A stretch of DNA of 64,000 bases, taken from Bradyrhizobium sp. CB1650. Its GTDB lineage: Bacteria > Pseudomonadota > Alphaproteobacteria > Rhizobiales > Xanthobacteraceae. The translations under genes and the position numbers were made by a program. The stretch covers positions 4,245,501-4,309,500 of the forward strand of contig NZ_CP121695.1 of the NCBI RefSeq assembly GCF_029761915.1, read 5' to 3'. Under the pieces are notes generated by a model that searched no databases, had not been told where the DNA came from, and saw only the letters and a program-made list of their open reading frames with translations. How positions within the stretch are numbered: the stretch's first letter is position 1; each line of letters begins with the position of its first letter. This document shows positions 25,393-34,798 of this stretch, piece by piece.

Positions 25393-25658
25393 AGCCGTCG
25401 TTTCTCCGCGGCGTCGTTAGAAACGCGCCCGATCTCAATAACCTCTCGGCTATTCATGTTCACTTGAGGGATATCGACGCTCAAAATCGGGAAGACGCTT
25501 TGCTTTGCATGCGAGCGGAAATCTGGTCACCGAACGGTGAGGCTCTCGATCCCACGAAGCTTCGCCACGTATCTCGATCCATTGCCGATTTCGGATCGTC
25601 GGACCGGATAAGCGCATTTCGCCCAGCCACCAGCTCTGCTACAAGCGGAACGGGTTGA
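25338..25658 (+). CDS. Doubtful hypothetical ORF
   Basis: This GTG-start frame of 106 residues (SAIHVHLRDIDAQNREDALL, AEIWSPNGEALDPTKLRHVS) has a plausible amino-acid balance but no family and no ribosome-binding site. It overlaps the tiny ORF before it, and its stop lies within the FixK box at 25655. It may be decayed sequence. Confidence 0.25.
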   Translation: MQCHGTKSEAHDEISNLVKPSFLRGVVRNAPDLNNLSAIHVHLRDIDAQNREDALLCMRAEIWSPNGEALDPTKLRHVSRSIADFGSSDRISAFRPATSSATSGTG

Positions 25659-25668
25659 TCTGAATCAA
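25655..25668. promoter_or_regulatory. FNR/FixK box before the hydrolase-IalB pair
   Basis: TTGATCTGAATCAA is perfect and 69 bases upstream of the ATG at 25738, in the usual activating range. Confidence 0.85.
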
Positions 25669-25737
25669 ACGGCCTCTCACGGGATTGCGAAAACCTCGTT
25701 TGTCTCGTTTTGCAGGTCTCGATCGGAGGGGTTTCCC

Positions 25738-26616
25738 ATGCTTCGATCAATTTGCTTGTGGCTCTTTCTTCTTTTATTCGCCGCGTCCGATCCCTGTCAA
25801 AGCGAGGACAATCGAACGCTGCTGCCTGTTCAAGAAGAAGTGTGGGCGCTGCCTCTCATCCACCCGACGGTTGCATATGTGGTCCGTCCAATCGGAAATG
25901 GTCCGTTTCCGCTCGCGGTGATGAACCATGGCGTCTCGCTGAATGCTCGCGAACGCGGCTTCTTTCCGCTGGTCGAATTTCGCGATGCGGCGGTCTGGTT
26001 TGCACGTCGAGGCTATCTGGTCGTGGCGCCTTCCGGGCCGGGATACGGCGCGATGGCTCTCGAAAACCCCGAGTTGGGGCTATTTCCGGTGTTCTATTCA
26101 AAAATCGGCGTATGCGAGAAACCGAATTTCCGAGATGCGGGCATGGCTGCCGCATTGCTCGACAAATGGATCATAGACTACATGACCGAGCAGAAATACG
26201 CAGTCCCGAATAGCGCCATCGTCATCGGCCAGTCCGCCGGTGGCTGGGGAGCGATCGCGCTATCGAGCCAGAACCTGCCATCGGTGAAGGCGATCATCGT
26301 CTTCGCCGCCGGTCGCGGCGGGCGCGTTGGCGGCAAACCGAACAACAATTGTGCGCCGGACAAGCTCGTAGAAGCGACCGCCGCGTTCGGTCAATCAGCG
26401 CGAACGCCGATGCTTTGGATCTATATCGAGAACGATACGTTCTTCGGGCCTGATCTCTCGAAGCGGATGCATGCCGCCTATACCAGCGCCGGCGGCAACG
26501 CCGAATATCACCTGATGCCACCATTCGGCAGCGACGGACATTTCTTCATCGACTCACCCGACGCCATCCCGCAATGGTCGCCTCTTGTTAGTCAATTCCT
26601 AGACGAGCGTCGTTAG
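25738..26616 (+). CDS. Secreted alpha/beta hydrolase (dienelactone-hydrolase-like)
   Basis: The product has 292 residues with a signal peptide (SICLWLFLLLFAASDPCQSE). The alpha/beta-hydrolase marks are PFPLAVMNHGVSLNARE, the ARRGYLVVAPSGPGYG strand-turn, the nucleophile elbow IGQSAGGWGAIAL (Ser in G-x-S-x-G) and a likely catalytic His in FGSDGHFFIDS. The acid is probably in IYIENDTFFGPDL. Substrate is unknown. It is exported to the periplasm. It is transcribed from the FixK-box promoter and followed after nine bases by an IalB-family gene. Confidence 0.82.
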   Translation: MLRSICLWLFLLLFAASDPCQSEDNRTLLPVQEEVWALPLIHPTVAYVVRPIGNGPFPLAVMNHGVSLNARERGFFPLVEFRDAAVWFARRGYLVVAPSGPGYGAMALENPELGLFPVFYSKIGVCEKPNFRDAGMAAALLDKWIIDYMTEQKYAVPNSAIVIGQSAGGWGAIALSSQNLPSVKAIIVFAAGRGGRVGGKPNNNCAPDKLVEATAAFGQSARTPMLWIYIENDTFFGPDLSKRMHAAYTSAGGNAEYHLMPPFGSDGHFFIDSPDAIPQWSPLVSQFLDERR

Positions 26617-26625
26617 GAGGGGAAT

Positions 26626-27216
26626 GTGCACCAACGCCATGAGAAACGATATCTCCCTGCCCTCGCGTTAGCAGCATTTCTGTCGCCGACCTATCCCGCC
26701 GTCGGCCAGCAAAGCTCGCAGCCCAGTACGTCCGAGCCTGAGGTGGCATCGCGCGGCCAGCGCGGTCCGATCCGCCAGATCAAATATGGAGATTGGCGGA
26801 AATTTTGTTTCAAGACGCCCGGCATCAACCTGATCTGCCGCACCACGATCACCGGTACCTGGGATACCGGTCAAACCGCTGTCCGCGCGGACCTGATCGA
26901 ACGCGAGGGCGACGGTAAGGTGCGGTTACAACTATTCCTGCCAGTCGGCATGTACTTACAGGCTGGCACCAGACTGACCGTAGATCAGGGCAAGCCGTAC
27001 CAAATTCCCTACGTTTGGTGCATGACCAACATCTGTATCGCGGGCAGCGTCGCCGATCCGCAATTGATCCGCGAGATGGAGAGAGGCGAAAAGCTGGCAA
27101 TCGAAGTCGTGGATTCTAACGTGCAGAGCGTTAGCACCGCGGTGCCGCTTGGCCGATTCGCCACCGTTCGCAACGGCGCGCCGGCGCAAACATATCAGCA
27201 GGACATCGACGAATAG
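26626..27216 (+). CDS. Invasion-associated locus B (IalB) family protein
   Basis: The product has 196 residues with a GTG start and AGGAGGGG upstream. A signal peptide (LPALALAAFLSPTYPAVGQQ) leads a family-typical domain: YGDWRKFCFKTPGINLICRT, LIEREGDGKVRLQLFLPVGM, YVWCMTNICIAGSVADPQLI. Four cysteines fit the conserved disulfides. IalB proteins are periplasmic and of uncertain function, named from Bartonella. It follows the hydrolase gene and probably shares its promoter. Confidence 0.82.
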   Translation: MHQRHEKRYLPALALAAFLSPTYPAVGQQSSQPSTSEPEVASRGQRGPIRQIKYGDWRKFCFKTPGINLICRTTITGTWDTGQTAVRADLIEREGDGKVRLQLFLPVGMYLQAGTRLTVDQGKPYQIPYVWCMTNICIAGSVADPQLIREMERGEKLAIEVVDSNVQSVSTAVPLGRFATVRNGAPAQTYQQDIDE

Positions 27217-27301
27217 AACCGCCGTACTGCGCGCCAGACTCTACGGTTGCGGGTCTGACGAGTTGCATCAGCGATAGGGAACGCTGAGTCCCGCAAACCT
27301 G

Positions 27302-28237
27302 TCAACGAAACGACAATGGATAGCCGATCTGGCGAGGAAACATCCCGAGCGGGTGCTGACCTCGTTGCATCACCTGATTGACCGTGAATGGATGCTCGAG
27401 GGCTATCGCCTGACGCGCAAGGATGGCGGGCCCGGCATCGACGGCATGACGGCGACGGATTATGAGGCGAACCTGGAGGCCAATCTCGATGATCTCCTGG
27501 CGCGCATCAAATCCTGCCATTACATCGCGCCGCCGGTGCGACGGCACTACATCCCGAAGGCGGATGGGACCGAACGGCCACTGGGCATCCCGACATTGGA
27601 AGACAAGGTGGCGCAGCGGGCGGTTCTCCTGCTGCTGGAGCCGATCTATGAGGCGGATTTCTTACCGTGCTCGTACGGCTTCCGACCGGGACGGTCGGCC
27701 CATGTGGCCCTGCACGCGCTACGTAGTGGGTTCATGGAGCAAGGGCTGCCTGGGTGGTGGACGTCGATATCTCGAAATACTTCGACACCATCGACCACGC
27801 GCACCTGCGCCGTTTCCTCGACCAGCGAGTCACGGACGGCATCGTCCGGAGGATGATTGATAAATGGCTGAAGGCGGGGATGCTCGAAAAGGGCGTCCTG
27901 CGCCGCACGACTGGCGGAACGCCCCAAGGCGGCGTGATCTCGCTGTTGCTTGCAAACATTTATCTGCGCTACGTGCTGGATGAATGGTTCGAGCAGGTGG
28001 CGCGATCGCCACTCAAGGGACGGTGCCAACTGGTCCGATAAACTGATGATGCGGTGATCGCCTTTAAGAACACCTGTCTGGCAAGCGATTGCTGAACGTG
28101 TTGGCCAAGCGGCTTGGTCGGTATGGGCTTCAACTCCATCCGACCAAGACCCGCTTCGTGGACTTCCGGTTCAAACGCCCCGGTGGGCGTCATCCCGCGA
28201 CGGTGGGGACCACATTCAACTTCCTTGGCTTCACCCA
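27302..28237 (+). pseudogene. Group II intron reverse transcriptase/maturase, broken
   Basis: The RT reads HPERVLTSLHHLIDREWML, LTRKDGGPGIDGMTATDYEA, RRHYIPKADGTERPLGIPTL and CSYGFRPGRSAHVALHALRS, then shifts frame at about 27755 into VDVDISKYFDTIDHAHLRRF and GTPQGGVISLLLANIYL. The catalytic YADD box is ruined by a stop (TAA in place of the Tyr codon region, then TDDAV). After another shift comes LAKRLGRYGLQLHPTKTRFV and FNFLGFTH, where homology ends. The maturase and intron 3' end are missing, fused to a CoA-transferase remnant. Confidence 0.85.
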
Positions 28238-28876
28238 CGCCCATTCGCAACGAGATAGTCGACCAGCGGCGCCGGGGTCACGACATGATCCGGAGCGATC
28301 ACGCCGATCGGGACGATGTGTTCGGCAGTGACGATGACGGTGTCCGCAGCCATCGCCATGACCGGATTGAAATTGCGCACGGCGAGCGCATAGGACAGGT
28401 TCCGCCACAATGAGGGAGGAATGCGTGCACCAGCGCGAAATCGGCGAGCAGGGCGGTCTCAAGCAAGTACGCTTTGAACTCGATCTTCTTCTTGCCCTCC
28501 GCGACGAGCATCCCGACGCCAGTGGGGGTCAGCACGCCGCCGAGACCACAGCCGCCCGCGCGGTTGCGTTCGACGAAACGGCCCTGCTGGATGAGGTCGA
28601 CGGTGATCTGCTTGCCCAGCATTTGCTGCTGCGCCTTCGGGTTCACCCCCAATATGGGTCCCGATCTTGCGCGACACTTGGGAGCCCTCGAACATTTGCC
28701 CACGCCCTTGCCGGGGGCTGCTGCATCATTCCTGATCAGGTAAGGCCCGACTTCTTCTGCCGCGCCAGCTCGTCCAGCAACCGCTCCGGCGTCCCGACCC
28801 CCATAAAGCCGCCGACCATGACGGTGGCGCCGTCCGGAATCATCGCGACAGCTTCCTCTACGGAAACGCTTTTCAT
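28231..28876 (-). pseudogene. 3-oxoacid CoA-transferase subunit A (AtoD-like), frameshifted
   Basis: From the ATG at 28876: MKSVSVEEAVAMIPDGATVM, VGGFMGVGTPERLLDELARQ, LIRNDAAAPGKGVGK in another frame, then GVNPKAQQQMLGKQITVDLI, GGCGLGGVLTPTGVGMLVAE and LETALLADFALVHAFL. The end reads VTPAPLVDYLVANG. At least two frameshifts break it. Functional copies transfer CoA between acetoacetate or butyrate and acyl-CoA. The subunit B gene is absent; the RT remnant occupies the downstream side. Confidence 0.8.
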
Positions 28877-29004
28877 GTTGGAAAGTCCGGTCGGCTTTGG
28901 ATCGAGGGCGGCAACCCAGCCTGGAACGCCCATCACGCCCGGCTTTGAATTGCATCAAGGGGCGAGTGAGATCCGCCACGCAACGACGCACGAAACGCGT
29001 GTGC

Positions 29005-29018
29005 TTGACATAGATCAA
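29005..29018. promoter_or_regulatory. FNR/FixK box before the pfl operon
   Basis: TTGACATAGATCAA matches TTGAT-N4-ATCAA except for one base (C for T at position 5). It lies 96 bases before the pflB start and is well placed to drive the operon under oxygen limitation. Confidence 0.8.
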
Positions 29019-29113
29019 AGCCCGAGGGTCGACCGAAACTAGCGTCCGCCATGACCCGCATCGCGGTTGCGGGTCGGGCATATCAATCAAATACATGCTG
29101 TGGGAGACACGTC

Positions 29114-31384
29114 ATGAAGGGAAGCGCCGCTCTCAAGCAGCACTCTGACACGGGAAATGGCTGGACGGACTTTCGGCCGGGTGACTGGCAGACGTCCATC
29201 AACGTCCGCGATTTCATCGTCCGCAACGTAACCCCCTATATGGGCAATGAGGACTTCCTGGCCGGCGCATCGCAGCGCACAAAGGCTGTGTGGGCGAAGC
29301 TGCAGCCCTATTTCACGGACGAACGGAAAAAGGGCGTCCTGGCGGTCGACACGAAAACGCCTTCCACCCTGCTTGCCCACAAGGCCGGCTACATCGACCG
29401 CGACAATGAAGTCGTCGTTGGACTTCAGACCGACCAGCCGTTCAAGCGTGCCATCTTCCCGTTCGGCGGCTTGCGAATGGTCGAGGCAGGCATCAACGCC
29501 GCGGGCTTCGAGCCGGACCCGGCCGTGCATGAGACCTTCACGAAATACCGCAAATCGCACAATGACGGCGTGTTCGACGTCTATACGCCGGAGATCATGA
29601 ATTGTCGCCGGTCAGGCATTATTACCGGACTTCCCGACGCTTATGGACGCGGCCGCATCATTGGCGACTACCGCCGCGTGGCGCTCTACGGAGTCGACCG
29701 CTTGATCGAAGCGAAGAAGGCGGAACGGGCGCAGATCGACGACATGTGGCCGACGGACGAGATCATCCGGACGCGCGAAGAGCTGGCGGACCAGATTCGC
29801 GCCCTCCAGGATCTGGCGTCGATGGCCAAGCTGTACGATCGCGATATTTCAAAGCCGGCCGCCGACGCTCAAGAGGCGTTCCAGTGGACCTATTTCGCGT
29901 ATCTCGGCGCGATCAAGGAGGCCAACGGCGCAGCGATGTCGATCGGCCGCATATCGAGCTTTCTCGACATCTACATCGAGCGTGACCTGAAGGCCGGCGT
30001 TATCGACGAGGCGCGGGCTCAGGAGCTGTGGGACCAACTGGTGCAGAAGCTACGCATCGTGCGCTTCCTCCGCACGCCCGAATACGACGCGCTGTTCAGC
30101 GGCGATCCCTACTGGGCGACAGAATGCGTCGGCGGCATGGACCTCGATGGCCGCGCGCTGGTGACCAAGAGCAGCTATCGCATGCTGCACACGCTCTACA
30201 ATTTAGGACCGGCGCCGGAGCCGAATATCACGGTGCTCTGGTCGAAGCACATGCCGGCGTCGTTCAAGCGTTATTGCGTCAAAGTCAGCAAGGACACCTC
30301 ATCGCTGCAATATGAAAACGATGATCTGATGCGGCCGCACTGGGGTGATGACTACGGTATCGCCTGCTGCGTCTCGGCGATGCGGCTCGGCAAGCAGATG
30401 CAGTTCTTCGGCGCCCGGGTCAACTTCGCAAAGGCGCTGCTCTATGCCATCAACGGCGGCCGCGACGAGGTCTCCGGGGATCAGGTCGCTCCAAAGACAA
30501 TGCCTGTGGTCGGCGATTTCCTCGACTATAACGACGTCATGGCCAAGTTCGACACCACGATGGAGTGGCTGGCCAAGACCTATGTGCATGCGATGAATTG
30601 CATTCACTACATGCACGACAAGTATTTCTACGAACGGCTGGAAATGGCGCTGCACGACCGCGACATCCTGCGGACGATGGCGTTCGGGATTGCTGGCCTT
30701 TCAGTGGTCGCCGACAGCCTCAGCGCCATCAAATACGGGAAGATACGCGTCACGCGCGACGCCACCGGCCTAATCGTCGACTATCAGAACGAGGGCAATC
30801 AATCGACGCCGCAATTCGGCAACAACGACGACCGGGTCGATCAGATCGCTTCCAGCCTTGTGACCAGCTTCATGGACAAGATCCGCAAGCACCCGACCTA
30901 TCGGAACGCCACGCATACCCAAAGCGTGCTGACGATCACTTCCAACGTCGTCTACGGCAAAGCTACCGGAAACACCCCCGACGGACGACGCAAGGGCGAG
31001 CCGTTCGGACCCGGGGCCAACCCCATGCATGGGCGCGACAGTCATGGCTGGCTCGCCTCCTGTCTCTCGGTGGCAAAGCTTCCGTACAAGGACTCGCTCG
31101 ACGGCATCAGCTACACGGTCTCGGTGGCACCACAGAAAGCGCATCTGTCGGACAGCCAGTTGGTGGATGAGGCGGTCAAGGCCTTTGACGTCTACTTCGA
31201 TCGCGGCGGATTCCACATGAACCTCAACGTGATCGACAGGGAAACGCTTGAGGACGCAGTGAAGGACCCGGACAAGTACCCGCAGCTCACTATCCGGGTC
31301 TCTGGTTATGCCGTGAACTTCGTCCGGTTGACGCCGGAGCAGCAGCGAGACGTGATCAGCCGCACTTTCCACGGCCAGATCTGA
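29114..31384 (+). CDS. pflB: Formate acetyltransferase (pyruvate formate-lyase)
   Basis: The product is 756 residues from the ATG at 29114 (GGGAGA upstream), almost the E. coli length of 760. The catalytic cysteine pair is C418-C419 in [20 protein letters not shown], at the same numbers as in E. coli. The glycyl radical site is G731 in [10 protein letters not shown] near the C-terminus. It converts pyruvate and CoA to acetyl-CoA and formate in the cytoplasm under anoxia. It is unusual in mostly aerobic rhizobia. The activase follows after 12 bases, then transport and reductase genes. Confidence 0.96.
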   Translation: MKGSAALKQHSDTGNGWTDFRPGDWQTSINVRDFIVRNVTPYMGNEDFLAGASQRTKAVWAKLQPYFTDERKKGVLAVDTKTPSTLLAHKAGYIDRDNEVVVGLQTDQPFKRAIFPFGGLRMVEAGINAAGFEPDPAVHETFTKYRKSHNDGVFDVYTPEIMNCRRSGIITGLPDAYGRGRIIGDYRRVALYGVDRLIEAKKAERAQIDDMWPTDEIIRTREELADQIRALQDLASMAKLYDRDISKPAADAQEAFQWTYFAYLGAIKEANGAAMSIGRISSFLDIYIERDLKAGVIDEARAQELWDQLVQKLRIVRFLRTPEYDALFSGDPYWATECVGGMDLDGRALVTKSSYRMLHTLYNLGPAPEPNITVLWSKHMPASFKRYCVKVSKDTSSLQYENDDLMRPHWGDDYGIACCVSAMRLGKQMQFFGARVNFAKALLYAINGGRDEVSGDQVAPKTMPVVGDFLDYNDVMAKFDTTMEWLAKTYVHAMNCIHYMHDKYFYERLEMALHDRDILRTMAFGIAGLSVVADSLSAIKYGKIRVTRDATGLIVDYQNEGNQSTPQFGNNDDRVDQIASSLVTSFMDKIRKHPTYRNATHTQSVLTITSNVVYGKATGNTPDGRRKGEPFGPGANPMHGRDSHGWLASCLSVAKLPYKDSLDGISYTVSVAPQKAHLSDSQLVDEAVKAFDVYFDRGGFHMNLNVIDRETLEDAVKDPDKYPQLTIRVSGYAVNFVRLTPEQQRDVISRTFHGQI

Positions 31385-31396
31385 TCGAGGTGCGCC

Positions 31397-32224
31397 ATGT
31401 CGACGGTGCAGAAACTGGAGCCCGGAAGTCGTCATGACCTCCGGGTTGGGCTCTCGCCCGATGCGCCCGATGAGGACAAAATCAAGGACGAGGAGGGCTC
31501 GTTTGGGTATTGCCACTCCTATGAGACGTCGTCGCGCTACGACGGACCCGGCCTCCGAATAGTGCTCTTCGTCTCAGGTTGCCTTTTGCGCTGCACTTAT
31601 TGCCACAATCCGGACACCTGGCACCTCAAAGACGGCACCTATGTTTCGGTCGACCAGATCCTTCGCCGGCTTGGCGATTTCGCGCCTTCCATTCAGGCGC
31701 TTGGCGGCGGGCTGACCATTTCCGGCGGCGAGCCGATGGTGCAGTTGGCATTCACTCGCCGGATACTGGCCGGCGCCAGGAAAATGGGCCTGCACACGGC
31801 GATCCAGACCTCCGGATTCCTGGGCGACCGCGCAGACGGGACTTTCCTTTCAGAGGTCGATCTCGTTCTTCTCGACATCAAGAGCTCCAATCCCGAAACC
31901 TACCGGCGGGTGACCGGCCGCGACATTGCGCCGACACTTCGTTTCGCCGAGCGGCTGGCCGCGCTCGGAAAGCCGGCTTGGATCCGCTTCACCCTCGTGC
32001 CCGGCGAGACAGACGATCCAGAGAACGTCGAAGGCATCGCGCGATTTGTCGCGCCCATGAAGAACGTCGAGTGGGTGGAGGTGCAGCCATTCCACCAGAT
32101 GGGATCGTTCAAGTGGAAGGCGATGGGCCTCGAATACAAGCTCGAAAGCACCCAGCCGCCCAGCCGTGATCTGGTGAACCGGGTGGTCGAACAATTCCGT
32201 GCCGCGGGGTGCCGGGCACGCTGA
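31397..32224 (+). CDS. pflA: Pyruvate formate-lyase activating enzyme
   Basis: The product has 275 residues. The radical-SAM cluster motif C62-x3-C66-x2-C69 reads GCLLRCTYCHNPDTW, as in PflA. GGLTISGGEPMVQ and the LVPGETDDPENVEGIARF region are also characteristic. The enzyme uses SAM and a [4Fe-4S] cluster to form the glycyl radical on PflB. It is about 30 residues longer at the N-terminus than E. coli PflA. It is the second gene of the operon. Confidence 0.95.
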   Translation: MSTVQKLEPGSRHDLRVGLSPDAPDEDKIKDEEGSFGYCHSYETSSRYDGPGLRIVLFVSGCLLRCTYCHNPDTWHLKDGTYVSVDQILRRLGDFAPSIQALGGGLTISGGEPMVQLAFTRRILAGARKMGLHTAIQTSGFLGDRADGTFLSEVDLVLLDIKSSNPETYRRVTGRDIAPTLRFAERLAALGKPAWIRFTLVPGETDDPENVEGIARFVAPMKNVEWVEVQPFHQMGSFKWKAMGLEYKLESTQPPSRDLVNRVVEQFRAAGCRAR

Positions 32225-32254
32225 TTCAACCAGATACCCATCCGGGGGAGACAT

Positions 32255-33859
32255 ATGTTGGACCTTGCACGCGACATCATTGGAAGCCAGCCGATCCTGA
32301 CGGCGTTTCTGGCGATCGGACTCGGCTACCTAGTCGGCCAGATCAGCATCGCCGGGTTTTCACTCGGGGTCGGCGCGGTCCTGTTCGTGGGTCTTGCGAT
32401 CGGTGCGTTCGCGCCTAAAGCTCAGATCATCGGACCGATCGGCCTCACGGGCTTGATCATGTTCCTGTACGGCATCGGCATTCTGTATGGCCGTCAGTTT
32501 TTCGAAGGCATCTTTGGCAGCGGTCAGAAATACAATCTGCTTGCGCTCGTCGCCTGTCTTGCCGGCCTGCTGGTTGCGCTCGGACTTGGCCACGTCTTCG
32601 GCATCAAGCTCGGCCACACGCTGGGTCTCTACGCGGGATCGATGACCAGCACGGCGTCGCTGCAGGCTGCGCTCGACGTCATGAAAAACAAGGATCCTTC
32701 GATCGGCTATTCCATCGCCTACCCGTTCGGGGTTCTCGGCCCGATCCTGTGCATCTATTTCATGACGCAGATCGTGAAGCCGAAGTTTCCCGCCAAGGCG
32801 CAGCGCTTCCACATGGCCGAGATTTCAATGGGCCCGAGCCTTGCGGGCAAGAAGCTCGACGAACTGAGTGCGGGGATTCTTGGCGGAGTTCAGGTCACGA
32901 TGGTTCGAAAGGACGGGCGCAACTTCGTTCCAACACCCGATACGACGCTTTCCGCGGGGGATGCGGTGTTGGTCGTGGCGGAGAGCGAGGAGGCGATCGC
33001 CAAGGCGGCCGCGCAACTCGGCGCATTGGAGCCGGGCCGGCTTGCGAGCGACCGGGCCGATCTCGATTACATACGTGTTTTTGTGGGAAAGGCCAGCGTT
33101 GTCGGCGTGCCGCTTGCCAGTCTTCCTATGCCCTCGGGTTATCCGACGCATCTCCTGCACGTCCGCCGTTACGACGCCGACTTGGTGCCGTCGCCCGACC
33201 TGATGCTGGAGTTCGGTGACCGAGTGGGTGTCTTGACGCCGCCCGATCGAAAAGAAGAGATCAGGCGCCATTTTGGCGATACGGTGAAAGCGGCTGCCGA
33301 GTTCAGTTACGTGTCGCTGGGGCTCGGCATGGTGATGGGTGTCCTTCTCGGTCTTATTCCGATTCCAATTCCGGGCGTCGGTACCGTCACCCTCGGCATC
33401 GGGGGCGGGCCGCTGATTGTCGCACTCATCCTCGGTAAGCTCCGCCGGACCGGCCCATTGCTTTGGACGATGCCGCTACCGGCGAACATCGTCCTGCGAA
33501 ACTTTGGTCTTGCGATGTTTCTCGCGACCGTCGGCGTCAATGCTGGACAACCGTTCGTGCGCACGGTCGCCGAATCAGGTTTCACGATGCTGTTCATCGG
33601 CATCGCAGTGCTGCTGACGACAGTGTTTATCGTCCTGGGGGTCGGGCACTACGTGATGAAGATTCCCTATGACGACCTTGTTGGCGTGACGTCCGGAGCA
33701 ACCGGGAACCCGGCCATCCTCGTTTATTCAACCAAGATGGCGCCGACCGAGCGGCCGGACATCGGCTACGCCATGATCTTCCCGTCGATGACTCTGGTGA
33801 AGGTGATTGCGGCGCAGATTGTCGGACTTCTGGTGACAGGCGGCGCGGGTGGAGGGTGA
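32255..33859 (+). CDS. AspT/YidE-family membrane transporter with TrkA-C domains
   Basis: The product has 534 residues. Two halves of about five membrane helices each flank a cytoplasmic part with two RCK/TrkA-C-like domains (GPSLAGKKLDELSAGILGGV, PTPDTTLSAGDAVLVVAESE). Family-typical glycine-rich repeats occur at GLYAGSMTSTASLQAALDVM and GVTSGATGNPAILVYSTKM. AspT exchanges aspartate for alanine; YidE-like members are uncharacterised. In this operon an organic-acid exchanger, for example for a fermentation product, is a reasonable inference. GGGGGAG precedes the ATG by six bases. Confidence 0.82.
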   Translation: MLDLARDIIGSQPILTAFLAIGLGYLVGQISIAGFSLGVGAVLFVGLAIGAFAPKAQIIGPIGLTGLIMFLYGIGILYGRQFFEGIFGSGQKYNLLALVACLAGLLVALGLGHVFGIKLGHTLGLYAGSMTSTASLQAALDVMKNKDPSIGYSIAYPFGVLGPILCIYFMTQIVKPKFPAKAQRFHMAEISMGPSLAGKKLDELSAGILGGVQVTMVRKDGRNFVPTPDTTLSAGDAVLVVAESEEAIAKAAAQLGALEPGRLASDRADLDYIRVFVGKASVVGVPLASLPMPSGYPTHLLHVRRYDADLVPSPDLMLEFGDRVGVLTPPDRKEEIRRHFGDTVKAAAEFSYVSLGLGMVMGVLLGLIPIPIPGVGTVTLGIGGGPLIVALILGKLRRTGPLLWTMPLPANIVLRNFGLAMFLATVGVNAGQPFVRTVAESGFTMLFIGIAVLLTTVFIVLGVGHYVMKIPYDDLVGVTSGATGNPAILVYSTKMAPTERPDIGYAMIFPSMTLVKVIAAQIVGLLVTGGAGGG

Positions 33860-33894
33860 CGGCATCAATTTGACTGCGAGCAAGGACAACGGCG

Positions 33895-34770
33895 ATGGCT
33901 ACTGAACCGGACTCCGCGCCGCAACCGCCGCCAATCTTCAATCTGCACGCTTACAGCCCGGCCGAGATCAAGGAGGCTGTCGAAAAGGTGGGGGTCAAGA
34001 AGGCCAATTTTCCTTTTTTGACCTCCTTCATGCTGGCGATCGTGGCGGGTGCTGGCGTCGGCTTTGGCGCGCTTTATTACACCATCGTCGCCTCTGATCC
34101 GACTTTTAGTTTTGCCACCGTTCGCGTCGTTGGCGGGCTTGTATTCACCCTGGGCCTTGCACTCGTCCTTGTCGGGGGCGCCGAGCTATTTACGGGCAAC
34201 AATCTGATCGTAATGGCCTGGGCGAGCAGAAAGGTTTCCACGCAGACGATGCTGCGCAACTGGGCTATTGTCTGGTTCGGAAATCTGCTCGGAGCCATTG
34301 GGCTGATTATCCTCGTCTTCTTTTCACACCATCTCGAGATGAATGATGGCCGCGTCGGCTTGACGGTGCTCAATACGGCAGTCAACAAAATCGGCCCAGC
34401 CTGGGTGACGCTATTTTTCAAGGGAATTCTATGTAATGTGCTGGTGTGTGCAGCCGTCTGGCTTGCCTATGCCGGTCGGACCGTCACCGACAAGATGTTG
34501 GCGGTCATCTTGCCGGTCTCGGCCTTCATTGCTGCCGGATTCGAGCACTGCGTCGCCAATATGTACTTCCTGCCGCTGGCGTGGCTGATGGTGCAGACTG
34601 GCCACGCGCCCGAAAACTTTGACGCATCACTGATCACGCTGCCTGGCATCGTGCACAATCTCATACCGGTCACGCTCGGCAATATCGTCGGCGGCGCCGG
34701 TTTTGTGGGCGCATTCTACTGGACGATCTATCGAGCCACGTTCGGTCCCTCATATCCGGACGAGAAGTAA
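33895..34770 (+). CDS. focA: Formate/nitrite transporter family protein (FocA)
   Basis: The product has 291 residues and six membrane helices. Family motifs are GGLVFTLGLALVLVGGAELF followed by TGNN, the NW-x-x-V-W-F-GNLLGA segment, and GILCNVLVCAAVWLAYAGRT with GFEHCVANMYFLPL. FocA forms a pentameric channel that lets formate leave or enter the cell, so its place behind pflBA is fitting. It begins 35 bases after the AspT-like gene. Confidence 0.93.
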   Translation: MATEPDSAPQPPPIFNLHAYSPAEIKEAVEKVGVKKANFPFLTSFMLAIVAGAGVGFGALYYTIVASDPTFSFATVRVVGGLVFTLGLALVLVGGAELFTGNNLIVMAWASRKVSTQTMLRNWAIVWFGNLLGAIGLIILVFFSHHLEMNDGRVGLTVLNTAVNKIGPAWVTLFFKGILCNVLVCAAVWLAYAGRTVTDKMLAVILPVSAFIAAGFEHCVANMYFLPLAWLMVQTGHAPENFDASLITLPGIVHNLIPVTLGNIVGGAGFVGAFYWTIYRATFGPSYPDEK

Positions 34771-34798
34771 CTTCATTTCATCACACAGGGTGATTGCC

